From: an uncultured Clostridia bacterium
GTDB taxonomy: Bacteria > Bacillota > Clostridia > Oscillospirales > Ruminococcaceae
Assembly (NCBI GenBank): GCA_945910815.1
Contig: CAMDZD010000002.1
Location: 1 to 64,000 of the forward strand
Length of the DNA stretch: 64,000 bases
Reading direction: 5' to 3'
A program made the position numbers and the translations under genes. The notes beneath the pieces were generated by a model. That model worked only from the letters and a program-made list of their open reading frames with translations, ran no database searches and was not told where the DNA came from. Of the stretch, positions 18,118 to 27,131 are shown in pieces. The first letter of the stretch is position 1. Each line of letters begins with the position of its first letter.

Positions 18118-19620
18118 TCAGAATCCTGAGCAGTCGCCTGAGAGAGTTGCTCCGCCAATGTTATTCTTGCCGTTCTTTGAAGTACAGCTTACTATTTTAG
18201 CCTTTCCGAATGTTACTTTATATCCGAGTGCGGACGGAGTACCGCTCGCCGGCCAGTTATAGTTATACTTTTTATTGGAATCTGATGTGCAGTTTTCCAT
18301 AGTTACAACGCCATTCTGATTGTTGCGGTCAAATCCTGATGCATAATTTCCTTTAGCTGAACAGCCTTTGAGATAATGATTAAGAGGGTCGAGATGTGCT
18401 GAAACACCGTCAGTCTTATTATCAACACCGCCAAGCTTGAAACCGTTTCCGTCGCCATAGATTCCGTCGCACAAGCCATTATAATTAGCCTGACAGTTTA
18501 CAAACGTTACAGCACCATGAGCTGCGTATAAATCCCAGCCGTCATCACTGTTGTATTCTGCAATGCAGTTTTCGTAGTAATTGCCTGTTCCGGAATGGAG
18601 CTTGTTTGCAAATCCGTCAGCATTTTCTCCCTTGGCATCAGCGTTGTGATGTGAATAGCAGTTGTAGAACTTGTTGTCTGAACCGCCGTTGCATACCTGA
18701 AAACCGGCATCTTTATTATAGCAGGCTGTAACATACTTGAAAGTATTGTTTGAACCTGTAATATATAAGCCGTTATCTGAAGCGTTCTTTATAGTAACAT
18801 TCTGGACAAGACTTCCGTTTCCTTCAAATGTAAGACCTCTGCCGGTGCTTCCTGATGTTGATGAAAAGTCAATAGTTGCATTGTTTTTTCCTGAAATATT
18901 TACTCCTGACGGAACTTTTACAGCTCCGGACTTTACTGTGCCGTTTATAACTATTGTAGTACCGCTTTTAGCTTTGCTGATAGCTGTTGAAAGTGATGTT
19001 CCGCCGTTCTTTACTTCGATAGTATCGCCTGATACTGTTGATGATGAATCTGATGAGCTTGAAGAACCTGATGAACCGTTTGAAGTTGATTCAAATTTGA
19101 ACTGCTGACAGGCAAGTCCGTTATAGCTCCACTGATTAATATTTCCGCCATTGTCTTTAGACCAGCCGTATACGTCAACTGCTTTTGACTCTCCGCTGTT
19201 TTCAGTAAGAAGACTGTATACACCGTCAGAGCTTTTCTTAACCTTGAACTTCTGTGCAGAAGCTCCGTTTGCTGACCATATGCGGATATTAGTGCCGTCG
19301 GCATTAGTTCCGTTTTCAACATCAAGCATACGTCCGCCTGACATTCCGCACTGAATTGTAACCACGTTATTTCCGAGATTCTTTACATACCATTTCTGAT
19401 TAACTTTTCCGTTGCCCTGATACTGAATAACGTTTGCACCGTTGTAATCCTTGGCTCCTGATACATCAAGGTATTTCTGGCTGTTTATATTCTTTATATA
19501 ATACCAGCCGTCTGAAATATAGTTTGATTCTGCATATGAAAACATTGAAACTGAATTTGCAGTAGCCATAAGGCATACTGATGCAACAAGTGCTGTGAGA
19601 CGCTTTGCGATTTTAAACAT
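18118..19620 (-). CDS. secreted pectate lyase, family PL9, with N-terminal ricin-type lectin module
   Basis: 500 residues. Residues 1-32 are a signal peptide. About 35-180 form a ricin B-type (CBM13-like) trefoil with QKWYV, QKFKV and QQFKF repeats. A Ser-rich linker (about 182-200) leads to a right-handed beta-helix. GENADGFANKLHSG and NSDDGWDLYAAHG are the conserved family 9 pectate lyase motifs with the calcium/catalytic residues. It cleaves pectate by beta-elimination outside the cell. I chose ATG at 19620, which has GGGGAAA upstream; the earlier ATG at 19656 would place this ribosome binding site inside the coding region. No dockerin, so it is probably free or bound by its lectin module. 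Confidence 0.88.
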   Translation of the reverse strand: MFKIAKRLTALVASVCLMATANSVSMFSYAESNYISDGWYYIKNINSQKYLDVSGAKDYNGANVIQYQGNGKVNQKWYVKNLGNNVVTIQCGMSGGRMLDVENGTNADGTNIRIWSANGASAQKFKVKKSSDGVYSLLTENSGESKAVDVYGWSKDNGGNINQWSYNGLACQQFKFESTSNGSSGSSSSSDSSSTVSGDTIEVKNGGTSLSTAISKAKSGTTIVINGTVKSGAVKVPSGVNISGKNNATIDFSSTSGSTGRGLTFEGNGSLVQNVTIKNASDNGLYITGSNNTFKYVTACYNKDAGFQVCNGGSDNKFYNCYSHHNADAKGENADGFANKLHSGTGNYYENCIAEYNSDDGWDLYAAHGAVTFVNCQANYNGLCDGIYGDGNGFKLGGVDNKTDGVSAHLDPLNHYLKGCSAKGNYASGFDRNNQNGVVTMENCTSDSNKKYNYNWPASGTPSALGYKVTFGKAKIVSCTSKNGKNNIGGATLSGDCSGF

Positions 19621-19885
19621 TTTAAATTTCCCCTTTACATTATATTTTAATAACACTTTTTTTCTTAAACTGTGATTAGATTATATCATAACAAATTCAC
19701 AAAAGGAATGATTTTTTATATTCTTTTTCTGACTTTTTGTGTTTTTTACTAAATTTATATAACTTTGTCAGAAATTTGAGTTCAAAAAAGCAGGAATGTC
19801 CATTATTCAATGCTGTGCTTTTAAAAATCTTAAACAAAGATTTTATGTGTTTATAGTGCATTATACCAAAAAATCCGACAGCTAT

Positions 19886-19914
19886 TGACATTTTTTATAG
19901 ACTATGCTATAATG
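19886..19914 (+). promoter_or_regulatory. sigma-A promoter of the fibre subunit gene
   Basis: TTGACA-N17-TATAAT, perfect, about 45 nt before the start codon. The remaining 19621-19880 gap is AT-rich and holds the pectate lyase leader (minus-strand -10 TATAAT at 19680-19685 with a poor -35) and nothing else I can name. Confidence 0.85.
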
Positions 19915-19957
19915 TAAACATAAGATTACGGAAATACTTTGAAAGGATTGAATCATT

Positions 19958-21238
19958 ATGACAAAACAAGAAAATAAAAACTCTGCTAAAAAAAAATTAA
20001 TACCCGCTGTCGCTATGCTTACAACTTCCGCTGTTATGCTCTCAACTTCTACATACGCCTGGTTCACAATGAGCCGTGAAGTTGAAGTTCAGAATATTCA
20101 GATGACAGCAACCACTCCGGAAGATATTCAGATTTCACTTGGACAGATTTATAAAAGTGATACAGAAATTACAGATGATGAGGATTTCTCACTTGCAAAC
20201 AGCACTGGTTGGCTTAAGGCTGACTCTGATGAAATGGCAATCGCTCCAAGAGCAGACTCAGACGAGAGTGATGAGCTTGACTGGTCTAACATTGTTGATA
20301 TTTCTAAATACTATGAATTTGGTAAATTGATTCCCGCTTCTTCTACTGATGGTTTAAATGTTTTCTACACACCTGACGCCTCTGGTGTTGGAAGAACACT
20401 CACAGCAACAGCTAAATTCTATCAAGCTGCTGCCGGAAAGACAGCTAATAAAACAGGCGATAACACTCCTGTATCTGGAAGTGATGATTCTGCTAAAGCA
20501 ACTGCACATATTTTAACTAATGAAGAAATTAGAGGAACTGGTACTACTGCAGATTCACTTTGGAGTGCAAATACAACTTCTGGATATAAAACCGCTACTG
20601 CTTGGAATGGCACTAATGACGATGGTTATTATATTGATATTCCTGTATGGCTTAGAACATCAAGTACAGAAAATACAAATGTATATGTTAGTGGTTATGT
20701 AACCAGCCAAAAAGGTGCTGATATTACTAATGATAATGATGAAGATGACCTCTATAAAGCTGTTCGTGTGGCTATTCTTAAAATAAACGATTCAGGTGAA
20801 TATGTGGAGGATAAAGGTTGCTTGACACTTGCTGACGGTTCAGACAAGTATATTAACCCTGTTACAGGTCAGGCAGAGCATTCTGCTAAATTCCCTAATA
20901 ACAGTAATTCTCCTAATATTCTTGACTCGGATAACTACAAAGGAAGAAATAATAGTGCTGAAAAAAATAAAATTTACGCTGTTAATAATACAACTATGTC
21001 GAATAATGGCAATTATCTAGATGTTGGTCATGGAGAAATCGCACAAAATAATGCAACAGAAGCTGTCGCTACTTTAGATGCTGGTTCTGGTACTGAATAT
21101 GGTACTTCTACAAAACTTATCGTTCGTGTATGGCTCGAAGGTGAAGACGGTAACTGCTGGAACGAAAATGCAGGTCAGAACTGGAATATCGCTCTGAAAT
21201 TTTCTAAGACTCCATTGACAGCCGCTTCTGGCTCATAA
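19958..21238 (+). CDS. SipW-type secreted fibre subunit, TasA/camelysin-like
   Basis: 426 residues. The N-terminus is a SipW-type signal: basic residues, a hydrophobic stretch, then STSTYAWFTMS, where SipW-like peptidases cut. The mature protein is Asp/Ser/Thr-rich and beta-predicted and ends with VRVWLEGEDGNCWNE, a motif shared with the membrane protein at 22172. TasA-like proteins polymerise into biofilm matrix fibres. It has its own perfect promoter and a strong terminator, so it can be made in excess over the machinery downstream, as expected for a major structural subunit. Homology to TasA is at the level of signal type and context, not clear sequence identity. Confidence 0.75.
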   Translation: MTKQENKNSAKKKLIPAVAMLTTSAVMLSTSTYAWFTMSREVEVQNIQMTATTPEDIQISLGQIYKSDTEITDDEDFSLANSTGWLKADSDEMAIAPRADSDESDELDWSNIVDISKYYEFGKLIPASSTDGLNVFYTPDASGVGRTLTATAKFYQAAAGKTANKTGDNTPVSGSDDSAKATAHILTNEEIRGTGTTADSLWSANTTSGYKTATAWNGTNDDGYYIDIPVWLRTSSTENTNVYVSGYVTSQKGADITNDNDEDDLYKAVRVAILKINDSGEYVEDKGCLTLADGSDKYINPVTGQAEHSAKFPNNSNSPNILDSDNYKGRNNSAEKNKIYAVNNTTMSNNGNYLDVGHGEIAQNNATEAVATLDAGSGTEYGTSTKLIVRVWLEGEDGNCWNENAGQNWNIALKFSKTPLTAASGS

Positions 21239-21295
21239 TTTTAAAAAAATAATCTTTATAACTAAAGATTTAACATTCTCCCTTTAAAAGAATAT

Positions 21296-21322
21296 AAATC
21301 CCCGTTAAAAGCGGGGATTTTA
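21296..21322 (+). terminator. terminator after fibre subunit gene
   Basis: AAATCCCCG pairs perfectly with CGGGGATTT around TTAAAAG and runs into T-rich sequence. Confidence 0.85.
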
Positions 21323-21342
21323 TCATTTCAGAGGGTAATGTA

Positions 21343-21371
21343 TTGACTTTAAGGGAAAAATGCCGTATAAT
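21343..21371 (+). promoter_or_regulatory. promoter of the EAL-SipW-AAA operon
   Basis: TTGACT-N17-TATAAT, about 30 nt before the EAL gene. No terminator is seen from here to 28441, so eight genes are probably cotranscribed. Confidence 0.8.
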
Positions 21372-21403
21372 ATTAATAAAAGGAAGAATCAGGGGGATTT
21401 TGA

Positions 21404-22153
21404 ATGAACAGCAATAAAAGTCCGTCAACGGTTGACGGAGTAAGGGCAATTGAATTATTTTACCGTCCTGTCAGGCGAATCAAGGCAGGCACACCCGCCT
21501 TTTATCAGTCGCAGATGAGGTTAAATTCACCGCTTATCGGAACTATGCTCCCCGATTTTTACCGCACAACAGCAGAAAATTCAGGTCAGTGCGTTGAACT
21601 TTTTAAACTGGGAATGGTTCAGCTTCTGCGTTCAATGAAATCTTTTGAGGAAAAGGGAACTTTGCCGAGACATATAAGCATTTATATGCCTGTGCGTTAC
21701 CTTAAAGATGAAAATTCTGCCGTTGATATTTCCGGAATGTGCAAGCGTTTTGAAACTGACCCAGATAATATATGTTTTGAAATTTCCTCCGACATTCTTT
21801 TTGAAAATGACGGAACAGCTTCAGCCGTTCTTTCATCATTATCAGCTGAAGGCTTTCATTTTATGCTTTCTGATTTCGGCATTACCGGTTCGCCTGTCTT
21901 CAGCATTGCGGAATTTCCTATAGACTATGTTATTCTTGACAAGTCAGTCTGTCTTCTGGCAGGGAAAAATGAACGTCAGAATATTTGTATAAAATCACTT
22001 GTCGGTCTTGCTTCACAGCTTGGTGCGGAAGTTATAGTTCCGTATGCCGACAAAGAACATTCAAGAATTTTCAGTGAACTGGGCTGTCTTTATACCGCTG
22101 ACGGTGATTTTATGAGTTCAAGATACGCTTTCAGAAGAAAATCCGAAAAATAA
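21404..22153 (+). CDS. degenerate EAL-domain protein
   Basis: 249 residues spanning nearly the whole EAL fold, for example IELFYRPVRRI at the start, HISIYMP, FEISSDILFEND, FMLSDFGITGSP and IDYVILDKS. The EAL tripeptide position reads FYQSQMRL and the DDFGTG loop reads SDFGITG, so metal-binding acidic residues are missing. It should not hydrolyse cyclic-di-GMP; it could bind it or act as a protein-interaction module. No other domain is attached. As first gene of the fibre-assembly operon it is a plausible control input. AGGGGG lies before the ATG. Confidence 0.75.
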   Translation: MNSNKSPSTVDGVRAIELFYRPVRRIKAGTPAFYQSQMRLNSPLIGTMLPDFYRTTAENSGQCVELFKLGMVQLLRSMKSFEEKGTLPRHISIYMPVRYLKDENSAVDISGMCKRFETDPDNICFEISSDILFENDGTASAVLSSLSAEGFHFMLSDFGITGSPVFSIAEFPIDYVILDKSVCLLAGKNERQNICIKSLVGLASQLGAEVIVPYADKEHSRIFSELGCLYTADGDFMSSRYAFRRKSEK

Positions 22154-22171
22154 AAAGGAGGTGCATAGCAT

Positions 22172-22930
22172 TTGGCAAAAACAACTGAAAAAAAGCAAAA
22201 AAAATCTGATGAAAAATCTGCTGATACAAAAAGCAGTTCCATTACGCTCAGGCGTAACGTTACAGAAACTAAAAAATATACCGTCATTATGCGTATGCTT
22301 GCCGTACTGACAATTATAATTGTTGCCGTTATTTCCGTAGGCTACGCCATTTCTTATTTTTATGACAAGTTCGGAAGCTTTACTGTCAAAATAAGCAAGT
22401 ATGACATGATAAATCAGGGGCTTACTCTTTCCGAAACCCCCGAATATGAAAAATCAACAGCTGTTCTCAATGCAGATATAGTTTATGATATGACTAATAT
22501 CAGCGGAGAGGATTTGCCCCCGAATATCGACAAAATCAACGGACCTCACAACGGTGAAAATTATATCGCCTATACTTTCTATCTCATAAATGCCGGAGAG
22601 GATACAATTACATATCAGGGCGAGCTTAATATCGAAAGTGCAGAGGGCGGAGTCGATGAGGCTATCCGTGTTGCTGTTTATAAAAACGGTGAAAAAATGG
22701 TCTACGGCAAAACAAAATCAAACGGAGCAGGAAAAGAAAGCGACTGTGACAGAGAATTTGCATCATCAACAAAAGTTATGACAAATAAACACGAAAATTT
22801 TAAGTCTGCCGAAAAGGATAAGTACACAATAGTTATCTGGCTCGAAGGCAATGACCCCGACTGCACCAATGATATTATAGGCGGAACTATGAAACTCGGA
22901 ATGAATTTCAAAATAATTGAAAACACTTAA
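22172..22930 (+). CDS. membrane-anchored TasA-like protein, possible fibre base
   Basis: 252 residues; TTG start with a perfect AAGGAGGTG. Residues 1-40 are charged and cytoplasmic, about 42-65 are one membrane helix ending in GYAISYFYDKFGSF, which resembles a SipW-type cleavage region, and the rest is a secreted beta domain. The C-terminal VIWLEGNDPDCTND aligns with VWLEGEDGNCWNE of the major subunit at 19958, so the two are paralogues. A retained or slowly processed paralogue next to the peptidase could nucleate or anchor the fibre; that is inference. Confidence 0.65.
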   Translation: MAKTTEKKQKKSDEKSADTKSSSITLRRNVTETKKYTVIMRMLAVLTIIIVAVISVGYAISYFYDKFGSFTVKISKYDMINQGLTLSETPEYEKSTAVLNADIVYDMTNISGEDLPPNIDKINGPHNGENYIAYTFYLINAGEDTITYQGELNIESAEGGVDEAIRVAVYKNGEKMVYGKTKSNGAGKESDCDREFASSTKVMTNKHENFKSAEKDKYTIVIWLEGNDPDCTNDIIGGTMKLGMNFKIIENT

Positions 22931-22951
22931 TTTTAAGGAGATATTTTTAGT

Positions 22952-23611
22952 ATGAAAAAAGTATTCAAAATTATTTTCAGCACTCTTTCGTGGATTATTC
23001 TTATTTTTGCACTTATTGTAACCCTTTTGGTCTTTACAGCCGACAGAAACAACGGAGTTCCAAGTCTTCTGGGATTTATGCCATTCACTGTTGAATCTGA
23101 TTCAATGAAACCGACATTTGAAAAAAATGACCTGATTATCTGCCGTGAAGTCAATGACATAAATGAACTCCAGAAAGACGATGTTATAACCTTCTGGACA
23201 ATTATTGACGGCAAAAAAGTCAAAAACACCCACCGAATAGTTGAAATAAATGAATCATCAGGCAGTTCAAAAAATTTTATCACACGTGGTGACAATAACG
23301 GTTCAAATGATGATATTTCCGTTTTTCCCGCTGATATTATAGGCAAGTGGACAAATGTCAAAATATCGGGATTCGGTAAGGTAATGAGCTTTCTCCGTAC
23401 AAAAACAGGATTCTTTATATGTATCCTGATTCCTATGGCTCTGTTTTTCCTCTTTGAGCTTTACAAGATGATTGTTACAATTATTGAAATAAAGCGTCCG
23501 GCACTTACTTCCGCTGACGAGGAGGAAATTAAACGCAGGGCGGTTGAAGAATACCTTATGGAACAGCAGAAAGCCAAGGAAAACGCTCCCGAAAACAGCG
23601 GGGAAAAATAA
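22952..23611 (+). CDS. SipW-like signal peptidase I (S26B)
   Basis: 219 residues with a membrane helix at about 8-32 and another near 155-180. The catalytic serine lies in VESDSMKPTF and the lysine of ordinary bacterial enzymes is replaced by His (NTHRIVEI), the ER-type Ser-His form of SipW. The conserved acidic box ITRGDNNGSND follows. It is expected to process the fibre subunit and perhaps the 22172 protein. The long charged C-terminal tail (LTSADEEEIKRR) is cytoplasmic. AAGGAGAT precedes the ATG. Confidence 0.88.
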   Translation: MKKVFKIIFSTLSWIILIFALIVTLLVFTADRNNGVPSLLGFMPFTVESDSMKPTFEKNDLIICREVNDINELQKDDVITFWTIIDGKKVKNTHRIVEINESSGSSKNFITRGDNNGSNDDISVFPADIIGKWTNVKISGFGKVMSFLRTKTGFFICILIPMALFFLFELYKMIVTIIEIKRPALTSADEEEIKRRAVEEYLMEQQKAKENAPENSGEK

Positions 23612-23614
23612 GAT

Positions 23615-25180
23615 ATGAACGATTTTTTAAAATGGTTTTTCATCTTTATTTCGGAAATACTTAAGGGATTCGGCAAGATTTTCAAAGGCTTCTGGGAAGG
23701 TCTGAAACAGATTTTTGATATAAGGGAACATGTTCAGATATTCAAAGAACATTCCGGAAGCTTTAATATAGCTGAATGGATTCTTTCAATTGTTTCCATT
23801 ATACTTGTTATTGCAGTTTTCGTCCTCATCGGTGCAATGCTTGTGCTTGCCGTAAGAAAATACATAAGATTCCGCCATTCAATCGTAAGCAATGAAGATT
23901 TGCTCGAGGAACTCGCCGACCTTCAGAGACAGGTTCTCAAGCTGAACAAGGAAAAAGATGAACTTATGGCTATGAAAGTTTCACAGCTCGGACTTGCTCC
24001 GGAAATGCTCTCCGCAAATGCCGTTGCGGAATCTGCTGAAAATAAGAAAAAAGCTCCGGCAGAGGAACTTGTTACGGCTGACGGCGTTATTCAGACAAGC
24101 GATTACCGCTTTTCAAAGCTTATTGAAGTTGACAATTTCTACAAGCATTACACTGCACCGCAGTATGACCAGTCAATGGATTTGGCACAGCTCTGTCAGG
24201 CTTACAGAAATTTTGCATGTTCAAGAATGCATCTTTTTTATGAGCTTAAAACAATATGGCTCTTTGTTGCTGGACTTGCATCAACAAAACTCCTTATTTT
24301 ACAGGGTATTTCCGGTACAGGTAAAACATCGCTCCCCTATTCTTTCGGAAAATTTATCGGAAAGGATACAACTATCGCATCTGTTCAGCCGTCATGGCGT
24401 GACAGAACCGAACTTTTCGGATTTTTCAACGAATTTACAAAGAATTTCAATGAAACCGAAGTTCTCAAAAGAATTTACGATTCAAGCTATAATGATGACA
24501 TAAATCTTATTCTTCTTGATGAAATGAATATCGCACGAGTTGAATATTACTTTGCGGAAATGCTCTCTATTCTCGAAATGCCCGACCCGAATGAATGGAA
24601 ATTAAGTCTTGTTCCCAATGTATGGAGTACAGACCCCGTTCACCTTGACCACGGAAAGCTTTGTATTCCGCAGAATATATGGTATATCGGAACTGCTAAC
24701 AACGATGATTCAACGTTTTCAATTTCCGATAAGGTTTATGACCGAGCCCAGCCTATAAACCTCGATTCAAAGGGCGTGGCTTTTGATGCTCCCGATACTC
24801 CTCCCGCAAGAATCGGATTTACAAGACTTAATGCACTTTTCAAGGAGGCTATTGAAAAATATCCGATAAATCAGGAAAACCTGCGTAAAATTCAGCTCCT
24901 TGACCTCTGGGTAATAGAAAAGCTCAGAGTTGCATTCGGTAACCGTATTATAAAGCAGATGAATCTTTTTGTCCCTGTTTATGTTGCATGTGGCGGTGAA
25001 GAAATTGACGGTATCGACTATGTTCTTGCTACAAAGATTTTCAGAAAATTTGAATCGCTCAATCTCGCTATGCTACGTGACGAGCTTAAGGAACTCTGCG
25101 TTTATCTTCAGAAATCATTCGGCAAAAACAATATGAAGGAATCTGTTGCATATCTCGAAAGACTGCAGAAACTTTATTAA
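23615..25180 (+). CDS. membrane-anchored McrB-like AAA+ ATPase
   Basis: 521 residues. The N-terminus (1-35) is amphipathic, 54-82 is a membrane helix, 95-120 a short coiled coil. The AAA+ domain has Walker A GISGTGKTS (231-239), Walker B LILLDEMN (298-305), sensor 1 GTANNDDST (359-367) and an arginine near SDKVYDRAQP. This is the McrB/MoxR-like arrangement, but the McrB GTPase signature NTADRS is replaced, and no DNA-recognition domain is present. With a DUF2357-like protein next to it, it resembles an McrBC pair moved to the membrane. In this setting it may remodel or drive export of fibre components. The start is 4 nt after the peptidase stop. Confidence 0.75.
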   Translation: MNDFLKWFFIFISEILKGFGKIFKGFWEGLKQIFDIREHVQIFKEHSGSFNIAEWILSIVSIILVIAVFVLIGAMLVLAVRKYIRFRHSIVSNEDLLEELADLQRQVLKLNKEKDELMAMKVSQLGLAPEMLSANAVAESAENKKKAPAEELVTADGVIQTSDYRFSKLIEVDNFYKHYTAPQYDQSMDLAQLCQAYRNFACSRMHLFYELKTIWLFVAGLASTKLLILQGISGTGKTSLPYSFGKFIGKDTTIASVQPSWRDRTELFGFFNEFTKNFNETEVLKRIYDSSYNDDINLILLDEMNIARVEYYFAEMLSILEMPDPNEWKLSLVPNVWSTDPVHLDHGKLCIPQNIWYIGTANNDDSTFSISDKVYDRAQPINLDSKGVAFDAPDTPPARIGFTRLNALFKEAIEKYPINQENLRKIQLLDLWVIEKLRVAFGNRIIKQMNLFVPVYVACGGEEIDGIDYVLATKIFRKFESLNLAMLRDELKELCVYLQKSFGKNNMKESVAYLERLQKLY

Positions 25181-25202
25181 TTAACGAAAAGAGGGGAAAG
25201 CC

Positions 25203-27128
25203 TTGGGCGGAGAAATCAGCAGATGGTATAAAAATTTCAGAGGCTCTGACAAAAGCCTTGCTCCTATGGAAACTCTCGTTCGTTCGGGAAAAAATTCAAT
25301 TTCATATAACCGCAGAATTATGAAAAAAACCGTTGATTTGTCATGGGTTGATGCAATTGAAGAAGGCCTTTTGCATATCGACAAGGTTATAAGAAATCCC
25401 CGTGTAACTATTGAGGACAATGAGGAAATAGTTCCGATTGCACTTTCAAAAAAAATTACTGTCGAATCTATAAAGCATCTCGCACAGCATACAAACCTTA
25501 TTCAGGATATTGACGAAAAAACAGGCAGGATTACTCCCTCAAAAATTCTGAATATCTATAAGGAAGAAAGTCTGCTGACATATGAAAACAAATTTCTCAA
25601 CACTCTTATTGACCGCCTTTATATATTTGTTACAAGACGATATGAAAAATTAAAGGAAGTCACTAAAGACGAGGACGCTTATTCTCTTGATTACAGCACT
25701 GTTACTGATACAGGAAACGGCGGTAGCTGTCGCTTTTCTATGAAAGTCGAAATTTCAGAAGTTCCGGATAATAATTCAGAATCCGGATATTCCACATGGG
25801 AAAGAATTGAAAAAATAAAGCTTGCCGTCGAAAGCTACAAGGGTTCTAAATTCTGTCAGAAAATGGGAAATGCCTTTATACGCCCTCCCGTTATGAAAAC
25901 AAATGCCATTACGAAAAATGTAGACTTAAAAGCATGTCTTGTACTCTGGCAGTTCATAGAGGGTTACGACAAAGTCGGATATGATATTTATACAGCCGAT
26001 TCCGCACAAAATCCCTCTCCGGAATTTATTTCCGACCTGAACAGAATGGCATCTATGAATTATATGCTACTCGGCTATCATACCGGACTTGAAAATACTG
26101 ATGATATAAGGGGCAGAAAAAAAAGAACGTATTCCCCGAAAATTATAAAGCAGTTTAATCTCGAAAACACCTCTGAATATGATGTTACTGTTGAGGAGGA
26201 AAAATCCCTTTCAAACGGATACAGGCTGAAAAGAGAACTGCCCGAAAATTCTTCGGAAATAGCAGAAGAAATAGATAAAATAATTGCTGTCGAAAAACAA
26301 TATCTTATCGATGAGGAAAACCATATTCTTGAGGAAAAGCGTCTCGCTGAAGAAGCCGAACGCAGAAAAATTGAAGAAGAAATGCGTCGTGCTGAAGAAC
26401 AGCGTCTTATGGCAGAGCGTAAGCGTGAACAGGAACGCCTCGAAGAAGAAAAACGCCTTAAGGAAGAAAAAGAAAAGAAACTCCGTGAAATTATGGAACA
26501 GAAAAAGCGTGAGGAAGAAGAACGCATTTTCCGTGAACAGGAGGAACTAAAGCGTAAAGAGCGTGAACGTGCAGAAGCTGAAGAACGTGCAAGGGCTGAA
26601 GAAGAACAGCGTCAGCGTGAGGAACAGGAAAGAATTGAAAGTGCAAAACGTGCAGAGGCTGAACTCGTCAGTGCCGTTGAAAATGAATCCGATGAAAATA
26701 TCGGGGAAATTAAAAAACGCCGTGAAGAAGAAACCAATGCACGTCTTGAGCGTGAGAGAATCAGTGCCGAACGTGTTCAGCGACTCCGTGCCGAAAGAAA
26801 ACTCATCGAAAGCAAGCCTTTTGAAGTTATCTATGCCGAATATTCAAAAAATCCCTATTATGTCGCAAAGCGTGGTTTCAAAAAGCTTATGAAATTTATG
26901 GGACATACGGAAGATACAAGCAGAATGTCCGCTGAAAGCCTTGAACTTCTTAAAATTGAAAAACGTCTTGAACAGTATACCATTGAGGAAAAACGCATTG
27001 AAAAAGAAAAGAAAAGTCAGCAAAGGCAGGAAAAAATCAGAATCAGAAACGTTTTTGATGCAAATTCTTCAAATCCGCTGAAAAAATTAAGATATAAAAT
27101 CACTGTTTTTCTCAACAAAAAGAGGTAA
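25203..27128 (+). CDS. DUF2357-like protein with long charged coiled coil
   Basis: 641 residues; TTG start after GAGGGGAAA. Residues 20-345 resemble the DUF2357 half of McrC-type proteins (ESLLTYENKFLNTLIDRLY, the family's ENRF box, at about 122-140). I see no PD-(D/E)xK nuclease motif after it. Residues 350-535 are an almost continuous Glu/Arg/Lys coiled coil (EERLEEEKRLKEEKEKKL), and 540-641 a basic tail. It is probably the cytoplasmic partner of the AAA+ protein and could scaffold a membrane assembly. The family call is by motif and neighbour; moderate certainty. Confidence 0.6.
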   Translation: MGGEISRWYKNFRGSDKSLAPMETLVRSGKNSISYNRRIMKKTVDLSWVDAIEEGLLHIDKVIRNPRVTIEDNEEIVPIALSKKITVESIKHLAQHTNLIQDIDEKTGRITPSKILNIYKEESLLTYENKFLNTLIDRLYIFVTRRYEKLKEVTKDEDAYSLDYSTVTDTGNGGSCRFSMKVEISEVPDNNSESGYSTWERIEKIKLAVESYKGSKFCQKMGNAFIRPPVMKTNAITKNVDLKACLVLWQFIEGYDKVGYDIYTADSAQNPSPEFISDLNRMASMNYMLLGYHTGLENTDDIRGRKKRTYSPKIIKQFNLENTSEYDVTVEEEKSLSNGYRLKRELPENSSEIAEEIDKIIAVEKQYLIDEENHILEEKRLAEEAERRKIEEEMRRAEEQRLMAERKREQERLEEEKRLKEEKEKKLREIMEQKKREEEERIFREQEELKRKERERAEAEERARAEEEQRQREEQERIESAKRAEAELVSAVENESDENIGEIKKRREEETNARLERERISAERVQRLRAERKLIESKPFEVIYAEYSKNPYYVAKRGFKKLMKFMGHTEDTSRMSAESLELLKIEKRLEQYTIEEKRIEKEKKSQQRQEKIRIRNVFDANSSNPLKKLRYKITVFLNKKR

Positions 27129-27131
27129 AAA

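Noticed and set aside
26078..26550. overlapping Ser/Arg-rich frames opposite the coiled-coil gene
   Set aside because: Mirror images of the Glu/Arg/Lys codon pattern of the real gene, without start signals.
23615..27128. McrBC-type restriction (defence) system
   Set aside because: Membrane helix in the ATPase, no nuclease motif seen, no DNA-recognition domain, and placement within a SipW/fibre operon.
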